Assembly: GCA_018433765.1 (NCBI GenBank)
Contig: JAHDQO010000013.1
Span: 283,245 to 347,244 of the forward strand
Source of the DNA: Tissierellales bacterium
GTDB taxonomy: Bacteria; Bacillota; Clostridia; Tissierellales; Sedimentibacteraceae
Direction of reading: 5' to 3'
DNA length: 64,000 nucleotides
The position numbers and the translations under genes were made by a program. The notes below the pieces were generated by a model, which saw only the letters and a program-made list of their open reading frames with translations, was not told where the DNA came from and searched no databases. Below are positions 19,290 through 27,480 of the stretch, piece by piece. Numbering within the stretch: position 1 is the first letter of the stretch; each line of letters starts with the position of its first letter.

Positions 19290-20387
19290 CTATTTAAAAA
19301 TTGATTCATCAACATCAATTCCTAATCCCGGATTTTCTGGACAAATTACTTTGCCATCTACCATATCTAGTCCACCTTTAATAATATCATATTCATGTAG
19401 AGGACCGCCTAGCAGTAGATCATTAGGTAGATTTACATTTTTACTGCTTATAACAAAATGTACACTGGCAGCAGAACCGATTCCTACTTCTAAATTACTA
19501 CCAGCAGTTGCAGTCATTCCTGCTGATTCTAATATAGTTGCTATTTTCTTTGCAATTGATAATCCGCCAACTTTTCCAACTTTTATATTTACAATATCTG
19601 CGGCTCTTTCATTAATAATTCTATTAACATCATGAAGTGAAGATACTGATTCATCAGCCATTATAGGTGTTTTAAGTCTATTCTTTACAAATTTTAATCC
19701 TTCAATATCCCATCTTTCTACGGGCTGTTCTATACTTTCTAGTCCAAATTCTTCAATTTTGCTGAATACTTCTACAGCTGTTTTATAATCATAACCTTGA
19801 TTTGCATCTAGTCTTATTGGAACATCTTGTCCTACAGCTTCTCTAATAGTTTTTACAAGATTATAATCAATTTCAGGAGTATTTCCAACTTTTACTTTAA
19901 GAGCTTTATATCCAAGCTTTATTTTTTCTTTTGCTTCTTCAATAGCACCTTCTAAATCCTGCATACCTACAACCCAGCTCAGTTCAACATCTTGTCTGCA
20001 TTTTCCACCTAACAGTTTATACACTGGTACTCCGAGGGTTTTACCCATTGCGTCATAAAGTGCAATGTCTACTGTTGATTTGGCAGCGTAGTTCCCATAA
20101 ATAGAGAAGTTCATTCTTTCATGAAGTTTATCAACGCTAAATATGTCTTGTCCAATCAACACAGGTTTTAAATATTTATCAATTACAAGCTTAATAGTGT
20201 ATCCTGTTTCACCCATAAAGGCAGGCGAAGGAGAAGCTTCTCCATATCCTACTATTCCATCTTCTGTTGTAATTTTTAGAACTGCATGAGCTCTTGTTTT
20301 TGCAGCGTATAATGATATTTTCCACTGCTTTTTTAACGGTAATTCTAGTACTTTTACCTCAATATCTTTAATTATGCTTTTATTCAT
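19290..20387 (-). CDS. Dipeptide epimerase (enolase superfamily, YkfB-like)
   Basis: A 365-aa enolase-superfamily enzyme. It has the capping domain (GYGEASPSPAFMGET), the KxK pair (ALKVKVG), metal ligands in LDANQGYD, IEQPV and MADESV, and the opposite lysine in NIKVGKVGG. This set is typical of L-Ala-D/L-Glu epimerase (YkfB/YcjG), which reshapes peptidoglycan-derived dipeptides. The ATG at 20387 is preferred because AAGGATGG lies 7 nt upstream; an ATG at 20399 overlaps the SD. It lies 18 bp from the preceding gene. Confidence 0.9.
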   Translation of the reverse strand: MNKSIIKDIEVKVLELPLKKQWKISLYAAKTRAHAVLKITTEDGIVGYGEASPSPAFMGETGYTIKLVIDKYLKPVLIGQDIFSVDKLHERMNFSIYGNYAAKSTVDIALYDAMGKTLGVPVYKLLGGKCRQDVELSWVVGMQDLEGAIEEAKEKIKLGYKALKVKVGNTPEIDYNLVKTIREAVGQDVPIRLDANQGYDYKTAVEVFSKIEEFGLESIEQPVERWDIEGLKFVKNRLKTPIMADESVSSLHDVNRIINERAADIVNIKVGKVGGLSIAKKIATILESAGMTATAGSNLEVGIGSAASVHFVISSKNVNLPNDLLLGGPLHEYDIIKGGLDMVDGKVICPENPGLGIDVDESIFK

Positions 20388-20405
20388 TTCTGTCACCATC
20401 CTTAT

Positions 20406-21176
20406 TTATTTAAAATAATCATATACAATCTTTCCAATATTATTGTTAAATTTTATACCTTCTGTATTATCTTTTAAATTTTTTGTTAGAACTACAACAA
20501 TAATTTCTGTATTATTTAAAAATAAAATACCAGCATCATGTTCTACTCCCGGTAAATCTCCTGTTTTATGAGCAAAAGCTATATCTTTGTCTATTAATAC
20601 AGGAAGCTTGTTATTACACTGTTGTCTTTTAAGAATATCAATTATTTTGTTTCTGCTAACATTTGATAACTCATATGAAGTTAAGAATTTTTCAAGAATG
20701 TTTGATACATCTATAGGAGATGTAAAATTATCAAGTCCTTTTTTCTTAGCTTCTCCATCCATCATTTTTCGCTGTAAAATTGTATTTTTCGTACCTATAT
20801 CTTTACTAGATTGATTTATATTTTCCATTCCTAACAAATCTATCAATACATTTGTAGCAACATTATCACTTAATATAATCATTAGTGTTGCAAGGTCTTT
20901 TATAGATAAATTTAATCCATTGTGTAGTTCTTTTAATATTCCAAATCCTCCAACTTTACTGCATTCTTGTAAAGCAACTTCATTATCTAAAGATATATCT
21001 TTAGATTCTATTTTTCTAAATAGTTCCCATATTATTGGTAGTTTAATTATGCTTGCTGAAGGGAATACCATATCTTCATTGAACATAATTATTTCACCAG
21101 TTTTAACATTTTTAACAACTACTCCAGCTTCTCCGTTAAGCTTACTAATTAAACCTTCTATTTTCACTTTTAACAT
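20406..21176 (-). CDS. Cytoplasmic serine hydrolase with class A beta-lactamase fold
   Basis: A 256-aa protein with all three active-site motifs of the family: SASIIK (SxxK), SDN and KTG. No signal peptide is present, so unlike true beta-lactamases it should stay in the cytoplasm. A probable role is hydrolysis of a peptide bond in imported peptides, in line with its epimerase and amidohydrolase neighbours. It is a candidate peptidase of the salvage pathway rather than a resistance gene. Its start follows AGGGAG, 3 bp after the stop of the upstream nitrilase-like gene. Confidence 0.85.
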   Translation of the reverse strand: MLKVKIEGLISKLNGEAGVVVKNVKTGEIIMFNEDMVFPSASIIKLPIIWELFRKIESKDISLDNEVALQECSKVGGFGILKELHNGLNLSIKDLATLMIILSDNVATNVLIDLLGMENINQSSKDIGTKNTILQRKMMDGEAKKKGLDNFTSPIDVSNILEKFLTSYELSNVSRNKIIDILKRQQCNNKLPVLIDKDIAFAHKTGDLPGVEHDAGILFLNNTEIIVVVLTKNLKDNTEGIKFNNNIGKIVYDYFK

Positions 21177-21178
21177 AA

Positions 21179-22009
21179 TTATTCTCCCTTTTTATTCATT
21201 TGCAAGATATCATCTGGATAGCTTTGAGGTTGGCGGTCATAATACATTGGAATAATAGAACGCACCTCTTTTACTTTGTTAAAATCTACTTCTCCAGATA
21301 TAATAGTTTCTTCATCATTTCCTTCATTTATAATCTCTCCCCAAGGGTCTATAATTAAAGAATGCCCGAAATAAGTACTTTTATCTGCACTTCCAACTCT
21401 ATTGCAGGCAATAATATACAATTGATTTTCAATAGCTCTTGCTTGAAGCAGTATTCTCCAATGATTAACTTTTGGATTTGGGAAATTTGATACAATAATT
21501 ATTGCATCAGCACCTTTTACAGCATATGTTCTTGATAATTCTACAAATCTAATATCATAACAAGTCATAAGTGCTAGCTTGCCGAATTCAGTATCAAATA
21601 CAGGCATATCTACTCCGTTTTTAAATGCTACATCTTCATCCATAGCACTGTATAAATGCATCTTTCTATATTTTCCAACAATATTACCTTTTCTATCAAT
21701 TAAAAATATAGTATTGTAAGTTCCTTTATCATCTTTCTCTACAATAGAACCTGATACTAACCATACATTAAATTTTTTTGCTAATCTTCTAAGCACTGTA
21801 ACGGTTTCTCCATCTTCGGTTTCTGCATATTTATCTATATTGTGAAAAATTCCTTCTGAATATCCTGTTGTAAAGGTTTCAGGGAAAACTATGATATCTG
21901 GATTATCTTCTTTAACTGCTTTCTGTATCAATTGTGCTACTTTTTCTACATTTTCTTTAGGATTTCTATAAACAATATCAAGTTGAATTTGTGATACTTT
22001 AAATGACAT
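21179..22009 (-). CDS. Carbon-nitrogen hydrolase (nitrilase superfamily, omega-amidase-like)
   Basis: A 276-aa protein with the E-K-C catalytic triad of the superfamily: Glu in VFPETFTTGY, Lys in GKYRKMHLYS and Cys in LMTCYDIRF. Cytoplasmic amidases of this type hydrolyse omega-amides or N-carbamoyl groups. ATG at 22009 is chosen since GGAGG sits 8 nt upstream; the ATG at 22024 overlaps that SD. It is the first of four closely spaced genes on this strand; the transporter gene upstream is separated by a small mobile-element-like insertion. Confidence 0.88.
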   Translation of the reverse strand: MSFKVSQIQLDIVYRNPKENVEKVAQLIQKAVKEDNPDIIVFPETFTTGYSEGIFHNIDKYAETEDGETVTVLRRLAKKFNVWLVSGSIVEKDDKGTYNTIFLIDRKGNIVGKYRKMHLYSAMDEDVAFKNGVDMPVFDTEFGKLALMTCYDIRFVELSRTYAVKGADAIIIVSNFPNPKVNHWRILLQARAIENQLYIIACNRVGSADKSTYFGHSLIIDPWGEIINEGNDEETIISGEVDFNKVKEVRSIIPMYYDRQPQSYPDDILQMNKKGE

Positions 22010-22075
22010 TTTTAATTCCTCCATGCAAAATATATTTTAAAGATGTATCTCTATTTTAATTTTATAAGAAGAATT

Positions 22076-22192
22076 CAGGCTGTTGATAAACCCAATTTTT
22101 ATCGTTGCTGCTCCAATACTTTAGGTGCTGTTCGAACTTATTCAGCGACTTAAAGGAGTCGAGTTACCACGTAAGAGTTTCTCAAAAGCCTG
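22076..22192. mobile_element. MITE-like element with terminal inverted repeats
   Basis: A 117-bp segment begins CAGGCTGTTGATAAAC and ends with its inverse at 14 of 16 positions (GTTTCTCAAAAGCCTG). It is richer in GC than the flanks and contains an inner hairpin (CGACT..AGTCG). It encodes nothing. Size, terminal repeats and foreign composition suggest a non-autonomous insertion. No clear target-site duplication is visible and no second copy occurs in the window. Confidence 0.55.
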
Positions 22193-22203
22193 TCATCTTT
22201 TAA

Positions 22204-23508
22204 TTAGAATTTATAGGTTACAGCTCTTATTACTACAAATAAACAAGTTAATGCTGTAATTAGCAGTCCATTCTTTATCATACTTTTCAAATCATTAGAT
22301 CTAGCCAATCCCATCTGTCCAAGCATGTCACCAGTAGGATAAGCGAAGAAAGTAATTTGAGAACCTACTAACAATACCAATGCCCATAAATGCATAGGAA
22401 TACTTAAATCTTGTACAATTGGTAAGAATAAATCGTATAAAACTTTTTCTTGTGCTACTGCTGCACCAGATACGCCAAATACACCAACAAGAGTACTTAT
22501 AATCATAAATCCTGCTTCTCCACCTGCATCAATTAAAGGTTTTAAATATCCTGCAAGTGCGTCAAAAGCTCCAGATTGAGTAACAAATTTCAAGAAAGGA
22601 TCATATAAAACGAATAATAAGAATAACCAATACATTCTTGCACTACCCTTAATCAAAACTTTTAGAACATCAGCAGCACTTAATCCTGATGTCCAACCAG
22701 TTACAAAAGCGACAATAAACATTACAGTTAGAGCATATGAAGCACCAGCTTTTGCAATAATTCCATAGGCTATTAAAGCTGCCATAGATAAGGCAAATGC
22801 AACAGTTGCTTTTTTAATTTTAGGTGTTACAACAAATTCTTTATTATCTACCATATCTTCCTTAGAATATGAGACTACACCTTCATATTTTTTTTGAGTT
22901 CTTTGAGCAATGAAGTAAGTAGAAATCCAGATCAATACTGAAACTGGTAAACCAACATGTAATAAATAAGTACCATAACTTATATTGGTAAGACCCATAG
23001 TAGTAACAACAGGTGGAACAAAAGGCCCAAGGAACAACCCTGTAGCGCCAGCACCATGCAACAATACGCCTAGTGCATTAGGAGTAATACCAAAACTAGC
23101 AACTATAGGAATAATTATTGGAGCTAAAATAGCATTAGAACCTGCCATAGAACCTAACAAGCCAACAAGTATTACTGATGATGCCATTGTTGCTATCATA
23201 GCTTGTCTTTTTGTTTTTACACCTGTTTTGGTAACAACAATGTGAACAATATTTTGTGCAACCTTAGTTTCACTAAGAACTTCACCAAGTCCTGCACCCA
23301 TTAAAATAATAAAACCAATTAGGCCTAGAAAAGAGCCTAGAGCTTCCTGAAGAGCTACTCCAAAAGTAATAGGAGTTTGCCCAGTTAAAATAGCTCCTAT
23401 AACAACACATAACATAACTACGGTTAGCATATCTTTACCTTTGAATGATAAAATAATATAGACAAGTAAAGGTAAGAAGCCAAGTATTGCGGGTAAACCA
23501 AAAATCAT
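22204..23508 (-). CDS. Membrane transporter of the Na+/H+ antiporter (YuiF/NhaC-like, IT superfamily) group
   Basis: A 434-aa protein with about 12 transmembrane helices. Glycine-rich conserved stretches (ILMGAGLGEVLSET, GSMAGSNAILAPIIIPI and GATGLFLGPFVPP) resemble the ion-transporter superfamily that includes YuiF and NhaC. Substrate is not evident from sequence. Its position between an RpiR regulator and salvage enzymes suggests that it carries peptides or amino acids. Its upstream region has two copies of CAATCATTA that might bind the regulator. Confidence 0.75.
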   Translation of the reverse strand: MIFGLPAILGFLPLLVYIILSFKGKDMLTVVMLCVVIGAILTGQTPITFGVALQEALGSFLGLIGFIILMGAGLGEVLSETKVAQNIVHIVVTKTGVKTKRQAMIATMASSVILVGLLGSMAGSNAILAPIIIPIVASFGITPNALGVLLHGAGATGLFLGPFVPPVVTTMGLTNISYGTYLLHVGLPVSVLIWISTYFIAQRTQKKYEGVVSYSKEDMVDNKEFVVTPKIKKATVAFALSMAALIAYGIIAKAGASYALTVMFIVAFVTGWTSGLSAADVLKVLIKGSARMYWLFLLFVLYDPFLKFVTQSGAFDALAGYLKPLIDAGGEAGFMIISTLVGVFGVSGAAVAQEKVLYDLFLPIVQDLSIPMHLWALVLLVGSQITFFAYPTGDMLGQMGLARSNDLKSMIKNGLLITALTCLFVVIRAVTYKF

Positions 23509-23594
23509 AAGCGTAATCCTCCTAGATTTTATTTATTTATAATAACCCGTTATGTTTATGAATATTGCAAAAATATAATATTTTTAATAACGTT

Positions 23595-23616
23595 CAATCA
23601 TTAGTTTTAATGATTG
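23595..23616. promoter_or_regulatory. Dyad CAATCATTA-4-TAATGATTG upstream of the transporter gene
   Basis: A perfect 9-bp inverted repeat with GTTT spacer lies 87 bp upstream of the transporter start. The left half recurs at 23690-23698 inside the next hairpin. RpiR-family proteins bind such dyads; the regulator gene lies immediately upstream. The role is inferred. Confidence 0.5.
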
Positions 23617-23672
23617 TTCCATAAATTTCTTTTAATTAATTTAATTATTTGATAAAATATATTTGGAAGGCT

Positions 23673-23742
23673 CCAGCAAGTTAAATTTACAATCATTAGT
23701 GTGTGTGTTAAATGATAGTTAATATATTTGCTGGGGTTTTTG
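23673..23742 (+). promoter_or_regulatory. Long bipartite hairpin with T tract
   Basis: CCAGCAA (23673-23679) pairs with TTGCTGG (23728-23734), enclosing an ATCATT/AATGAT inner stem with a GTGTGTGTG loop. On the plus strand GGTTTTTG follows, which would make it a terminator or small RNA end; on the minus strand it would fold in the leader between the regulator and transporter genes. The rest of the 339-bp gap holds only the dyad at 23595. Confidence 0.45.
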
Positions 23743-23847
23743 CAAATTCAATTATCATAACGTGCTAAAATAACGTAAGATAATTAATTCATTAATAGGT
23801 CATTATTTTTATCTAGTCTTATCTCGGATTATAATTTATTTTTTACT

Positions 23848-24693
23848 TTAGATGTAAATTCCTGTTTCAAAAGCAATTTTTTCTTGTTCTTTTAATTTTT
23901 TTAGTGTTTCATCTTTATTAACTTTACCTAACTTGACAACTAAAGCATTAAGTATTGTCATTGCTGAAACAAAAGAATAAGTATCGGTACTATTTTTAGC
24001 TATCAATGTAGTATCTGCTTTTATTGCAACAGGTGAAGAGTAACTATCTGTTATAGCAATTATTTTGCTTTGGCTATTTTTAAAATATTCTGTTATTTTA
24101 GATGTGAATTTCGTATAATGGGAAAAGCTGATTGTTATTAAAACATCCTCTTTCTTTATATAAGATAATTTTGTTGATATATCTTCTGTTCCTGCACTAA
24201 GTAGTTCAACATTTTCCATAAAACCTCTTAACATAAAATTTAAATAGTATGCAACAGTAAAAGAAGATCGTGAACCAATAATGTAAACTCTTCTACTCTT
24301 TGTTATTATGTCTATTGCTTTTTGAAACGATTCATATAATTCATCTGAATAGGTAGTTTTTAATGTGTTAATATTTAAGTCAATTGTTTTTTGTAAAACG
24401 TTATCATAGTCATTAGAACTAGATAAAAAATGCTTGAATTCTCTCATGGGTACTATTTCTTTTTTTACAACTTTTTGAATTTCTTTTTGAAAAGCAGGGT
24501 AGCCGCTAAACCCAATCTCTTGAGCAAATCTAGTGATACTTGCAGCACTTACTCCAGTTTTTTCAGTTAACTCTTTTACTGAAAGAAAAGATAGTACAGT
24601 ATAATTTTCTTTAACGAAATCTGCTATAATTTTAAAAGTTTTAGATAATGAGTCATATTTTGTATCAATCTTATAAAAAATATTATTTTCCAT
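23848..24693 (-). CDS. RpiR-family transcriptional regulator (HTH + SIS domains)
   Basis: A 281-aa regulator. The N-terminal helix-turn-helix (residues 1-77) contains KELTEKTGVSAASITRFAQEIGF, the RpiR recognition helix. The SIS domain follows from about 125 (RRVYIIGSRSSFTVA, then ISFSHYT and IAITDSYSSP). SIS domains bind phosphosugars or amino sugar phosphates; MurR, a relative, senses N-acetylmuramic acid 6-phosphate. It stands ahead of the salvage operon on the same strand and probably controls it. Confidence 0.9.
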   Translation of the reverse strand: MENNIFYKIDTKYDSLSKTFKIIADFVKENYTVLSFLSVKELTEKTGVSAASITRFAQEIGFSGYPAFQKEIQKVVKKEIVPMREFKHFLSSSNDYDNVLQKTIDLNINTLKTTYSDELYESFQKAIDIITKSRRVYIIGSRSSFTVAYYLNFMLRGFMENVELLSAGTEDISTKLSYIKKEDVLITISFSHYTKFTSKITEYFKNSQSKIIAITDSYSSPVAIKADTTLIAKNSTDTYSFVSAMTILNALVVKLGKVNKDETLKKLKEQEKIAFETGIYI

Positions 24694-24852
24694 TAAACCA
24701 CCCTTGATTGTAATAATGTTTTCATGAAATGCAATTTATGTAACATTATTTTCATTATTTATATATAGCTTAATTCATAATATTAAATTTGTCAACAGTT
24801 TTTGAAAGTAATTTTACAAATTTTTAAATTTATGCAAAATTGGTTACATAAT

Positions 24853-24891
24853 AAAAAGAATCTATTATAAATAACATAATAGATTCTTTTT
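24853..24891 (-). terminator. Terminator of the T-box micro-operon
   Basis: A 15-bp perfect stem with a 9-nt loop (24853-24867 with 24877-24891) ends in TTCTTTTT on the minus strand. Its first base lies within the TGA stop codon of the 10-codon ORF. Confidence 0.9.
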
Positions 24892-24923
24892 CAAGTTATA
24901 ATGTGAATAATTTCATCTTCCAT
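24891..24923 (-). CDS. Ten-residue isoleucine-rich minicistron
   Basis: ATG at 24923 follows AAGGAG with 7-nt spacing and encodes MEDEIIHIIT, four isoleucines in ten residues, using ATT and ATA codons. The stop overlaps the terminator stem. It is the second cistron behind a T-box whose specifier appears to be an isoleucine codon. Such coding could be a leader-peptide device, but in an AT-rich genome isoleucine codons are common, so it may be fortuitous. Confidence 0.45.
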   Translation of the reverse strand: MEDEIIHIIT

Positions 24924-24934
24924 TACAATACTCC

Positions 24935-25051
24935 TTAATTTTCGAAGTTATCTTTAAACATGCCATTTCCAAAGAAGTTTAAGTTTTGTTCGTATTGCTT
25001 AGATGATTCTTTTTTTAGCTCTTCATTTAAAGTTTTTTCTTTCTCATTCAT
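24935..25051 (-). CDS. Small 38-aa protein under T-box control
   Basis: ATG at 25051 has AAAGGAG 6 nt upstream, immediately after the T-box terminator. The product is 38 aa: a charged helix-forming first half (NEKEKTLNEELKKE) and an Asn/Phe/Gly-rich second half (NLNFFGNGMFKDNFEN). It lacks isoleucine altogether. No family is recognised and no signal peptide or membrane segment is seen. It is the first ORF of a transcript with a consensus promoter, a full T-box and its own terminator, which argues that it is expressed. Confidence 0.65.
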   Translation of the reverse strand: MNEKEKTLNEELKKESSKQYEQNLNFFGNGMFKDNFEN

Positions 25052-25079
25052 TTTAAAGCTCCTTTCTTTTTTTATAAAT

Positions 25080-25334
25080 AAAAAAACGTCCTTGAAAATA
25101 TAATTCAAGGACGAGAATTAACCCGCGGTACCACCTTATTTACACAATAGTGTCACTTATTTTAAGTTCTAACAAACCTAGACCAATAACGAGGTCAACC
25201 GTTATCAATTACTATTTTCACTGATACAGCTCTAGAGTGATTTCCACTTTTTAAATATTATCGTATCTCACCATCACGACTCTCTTAAAATATTTATATA
25301 AAAAGCTTCGTCTCTTTCATCGCCTTACAAAATT
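25080..25334 (-). ncRNA. T-box leader, probably isoleucine-responsive
   Basis: Read on the minus strand, the leader has stem I with the AGAGAG bulge and GGTGAGA loop, a specifier loop with ATC (complement of 25239-25241, in the context GAA-ATC-ACT), the T-box core GGTGGTACCGCGG (25121-25133), and a terminator (25086-25095 with 25103-25112, then a T run). The T-box TGGT fits a discriminator A, as in tRNA-Ile. T-boxes normally control aminoacyl-tRNA synthetase, biosynthesis or transport genes. Here only two micro-ORFs follow. Confidence 0.92.
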
Positions 25335-25340
25335 TTAATT

Positions 25341-25369
25341 ATTATAATAAATAATAATGTTGATGTCAA
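25341..25369 (-). promoter_or_regulatory. Consensus promoter of the T-box transcript
   Basis: On the minus strand TTGACA (complement of 25364-25369), 17 bp and TATAAT (complement of 25341-25346) match the vegetative consensus exactly, about 10 bp before the first T-box stem. The plus-strand gap from 25380 to 25575 shows nothing recognisable. Confidence 0.9.
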
Positions 25370-25611
25370 TAATATTTGCAAAATAAAATCTGTTAATTTA
25401 AACCAGTATTTTATTTATATTATGATATAGAGTTATGTTAGTGTATATAATATATGTTGAATAAATAGAAATATTGAGTAAAATCAAACATTAATTATAG
25501 ACTGCTGTTTGTTAATAAATAAATACAGTATTTAAATGTTTTTGCTTTGTTTCTTATAGATTTATTACTTGAAACATGTATAATAATGTGTTAACATATG
25601 GTTGAATTTAA

Positions 25612-25739
25612 TAGTAGGGGTGCTGATGTTAGTCGGCTGAGATTAAGAACTGAATTCTTTGACCCTTGAACCTGAACTGGGTAATTCCAGCGTAGGGATA
25701 GGTAATAGCATATTTACCTATGTGTAATATGCTTTTTTA
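25612..25739 (+). ncRNA. TPP riboswitch with terminator
   Basis: The thi-box core is unmistakable: TAGGGGTGC, CTGAGA, GACCCTTGAACCTGA and CTGGGTAATNCCAGCGTAGGGA elements between 25615 and 25700. A terminator hairpin (AGCATATT 25707-25714 with AATATGCT 25726-25733) with six T follows, so thiamine pyrophosphate binding should stop transcription ahead of thiW. A TATAAT at 25579-25584 is the likely -10 box. Confidence 0.96.
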
Positions 25740-25789
25740 TTTAGAAGTTCAAGGTTAGCCTCCTATTATTAATAAAGGAGGTTTTTTTA

Positions 25790-26287
25790 TTGAAAAAAAA
25801 TATAATTGCTTCACTATTAGCTGCTATAGGTATTTTGACATCTAGTGTAATATGCATACCAGTTGGTGTTGCTAAGTGCTATCCTATCCAGCATACAATA
25901 AATATAATATCAGCAGTTCTTTTAGGTCCTGTATATAGTGTGATAACAGCATTTTTAATATCACTTATTAGATTGCTATCAGGAACTGGTACCATTCTTG
26001 CTTTTCCCGGAAGTATGATAGGGGCTTTATTAGCAGGACTGCTTTACCAGAAGTTTGAGAAAGATTCTAGTGCAGTTATTGGAGAGGTAATAGGTACAGG
26101 AATAATAGGTGCAATGGTAGCAGTGCCGATATCTAACTTATTTCTAGGAACTAGTAAGGCGGCCTTTGCCTTGATAATTCCTTTTATAGTAAGCAGTTTA
26201 GGTGGAGCTGTGATATCTATAGCTTTACTGAAATCTGTATCATTGAAGAAACATTTAGATAAATTCAAGATTCAAAATGCAGAATAA
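25790..26287 (+). CDS. thiW: ThiW, thiamine-precursor ECF transporter substrate-binding subunit
   Basis: A 165-aa membrane protein with five or six helices, matching ThiW of energy-coupling-factor transporters, which probably imports the thiazole precursor. Conserved parts include CIPVGVAKCYPIQHTINI near the N-terminus and FPGSMIGALLAGLLYQ. It starts at TTG with AAAGGAGG 8 nt upstream. Direct control by the TPP riboswitch supports the assignment. The ATPase and T subunits are not in the window. Confidence 0.92.
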   Translation: MKKNIIASLLAAIGILTSSVICIPVGVAKCYPIQHTINIISAVLLGPVYSVITAFLISLIRLLSGTGTILAFPGSMIGALLAGLLYQKFEKDSSAVIGEVIGTGIIGAMVAVPISNLFLGTSKAAFALIIPFIVSSLGGAVISIALLKSVSLKKHLDKFKIQNAE

Positions 26288-26640
26288 GAAATTTAAATTA
26301 ACCACGGAAGAACACGGAAAGACACGGAGTTTATTTTTTGCTTACGCAAAGTTTATAAAACGAGGGATGAGTAACTAATTAATAAACGAGGGATGAGTAA
26401 CTAGAAACTAGTAACATGGAGGTTTTACTTTCGTAAAACATTGTCTATTTAAAATCTAAAGCTAATTAACCACGGAAGAACACGGAAAGACACGGAATTT
26501 ATTCTTTACGTACGTAAAGGATATAAAACGAGGAATGAGTAATAACTAATAAACGAAGGATGAGTAACTAGAAACTAGTAACATGGAAGCTTTACGACAG
26601 TAAAGCAACCTAAATTTTTAACTTTTAATTTTTAACTTTT
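26288..26640 (+). repeat. Mosaic repeat block, two tandem copies
   Basis: Two copies of about 170 bp (from 26295 and 26466) each contain TTAACCACGGAAG, a 10-bp-period ACACGGAA series, ACGAGG..GAGTAACTAGAAACTAGTAACATGG, and a hairpin (26422-26439 GTTTTAC/GTAAAAC; 26589-26606 GCTTTAC/GTAAAGC). The block starts directly after the thiW stop and ends before the thiD SD. It contains no gene. Confidence 0.85.
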
Positions 26641-26694
26641 ATCTTTGACAAGTATAACTGTCAGTATTAGGAAAAAAGGGGGCTGTTATAAATT

Positions 26695-27468
26695 ATGAAG
26701 AAGGTATTAACAATAGCGGGTTCAGATAGCAGTGGTGGAGCAGGCATACAAGCAGACTTAAAAACATTTGCAGCAAATGGAGTATATGGTGCGAGTGTCA
26801 TTACTGCGGTTACAGCACAAAATACCCAAGGAGTTTATGATATACAGAGTATTAAACCTGAAATTGTACAAAAGCAAATTGAAGCTGTTTTAGATGATAT
26901 AGAAATAGAAGCTGTAAAAATAGGTATGGTTTTTAATGATAAAATAATACATGCTATAAATAATACTCTGACTAAATATAACATACAAAAAATAGTATTA
27001 GATCCTGTTATGATATCAACTAGTGGAAAAAGACTTATAGATAAAAAAGCAGAAAAATCACTTATAGATCTTTTTAAAATATCTTATGTTATTACTCCTA
27101 ATATTCCAGAAGCTGAAGCTTTAACAAACAAGAATATAACAAATATAGAAGACATGAAAGAAGCATGTATTAATATAAGAAAATTAGGTGCTAGATCAGT
27201 ACTTTTAAAAGGTGGACATTTAGATAGAAAAGCAGTAGATGTGCTGCTGCATAACGAAAAGTTTTATTATTTCGAAAAAGAAAAAATAAATACAAAAAAT
27301 ACACATGGTACAGGATGTACTTTATCATCAGCTATAGCATCAAACTTAGCTAAAGGATATGAATTACCAAATGCAGTTGAAAAAGCAAAAGAATATTTAA
27401 CAAACGCAATCAGCAAGTCTTATAGTGTTGGAAAAGGCAACGGTCCTGTAAATCATTTTTATAAATAA
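26695..27468 (+). CDS. thiD: Hydroxymethylpyrimidine / phosphomethylpyrimidine kinase
   Basis: A 257-aa ribokinase-fold enzyme that phosphorylates HMP twice to HMP-PP. Signatures are [17 protein letters not shown] at the start, the [10 protein letters not shown] block and the C-terminal anion hole motif [14 protein letters not shown]. It is followed by thiM, thiE and thiC on the same strand and forms the pyrimidine branch of thiamine synthesis and salvage. Its SD region shares an 18-base string with that of the nuoE-like gene at 61385. Confidence 0.95.
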   Translation: MKKVLTIAGSDSSGGAGIQADLKTFAANGVYGASVITAVTAQNTQGVYDIQSIKPEIVQKQIEAVLDDIEIEAVKIGMVFNDKIIHAINNTLTKYNIQKIVLDPVMISTSGKRLIDKKAEKSLIDLFKISYVITPNIPEAEALTNKNITNIEDMKEACINIRKLGARSVLLKGGHLDRKAVDVLLHNEKFYYFEKEKINTKNTHGTGCTLSSAIASNLAKGYELPNAVEKAKEYLTNAISKSYSVGKGNGPVNHFYK

Positions 27469-27480
27469 AATTTATAAAAA

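Noticed and set aside
26295..26606. Possible CRISPR or attachment site from the recurring CCACGGAA strings
   Set aside because: Spacing between similar segments is not that of repeat-spacer arrays, and intervening sequence is itself repeated elsewhere.
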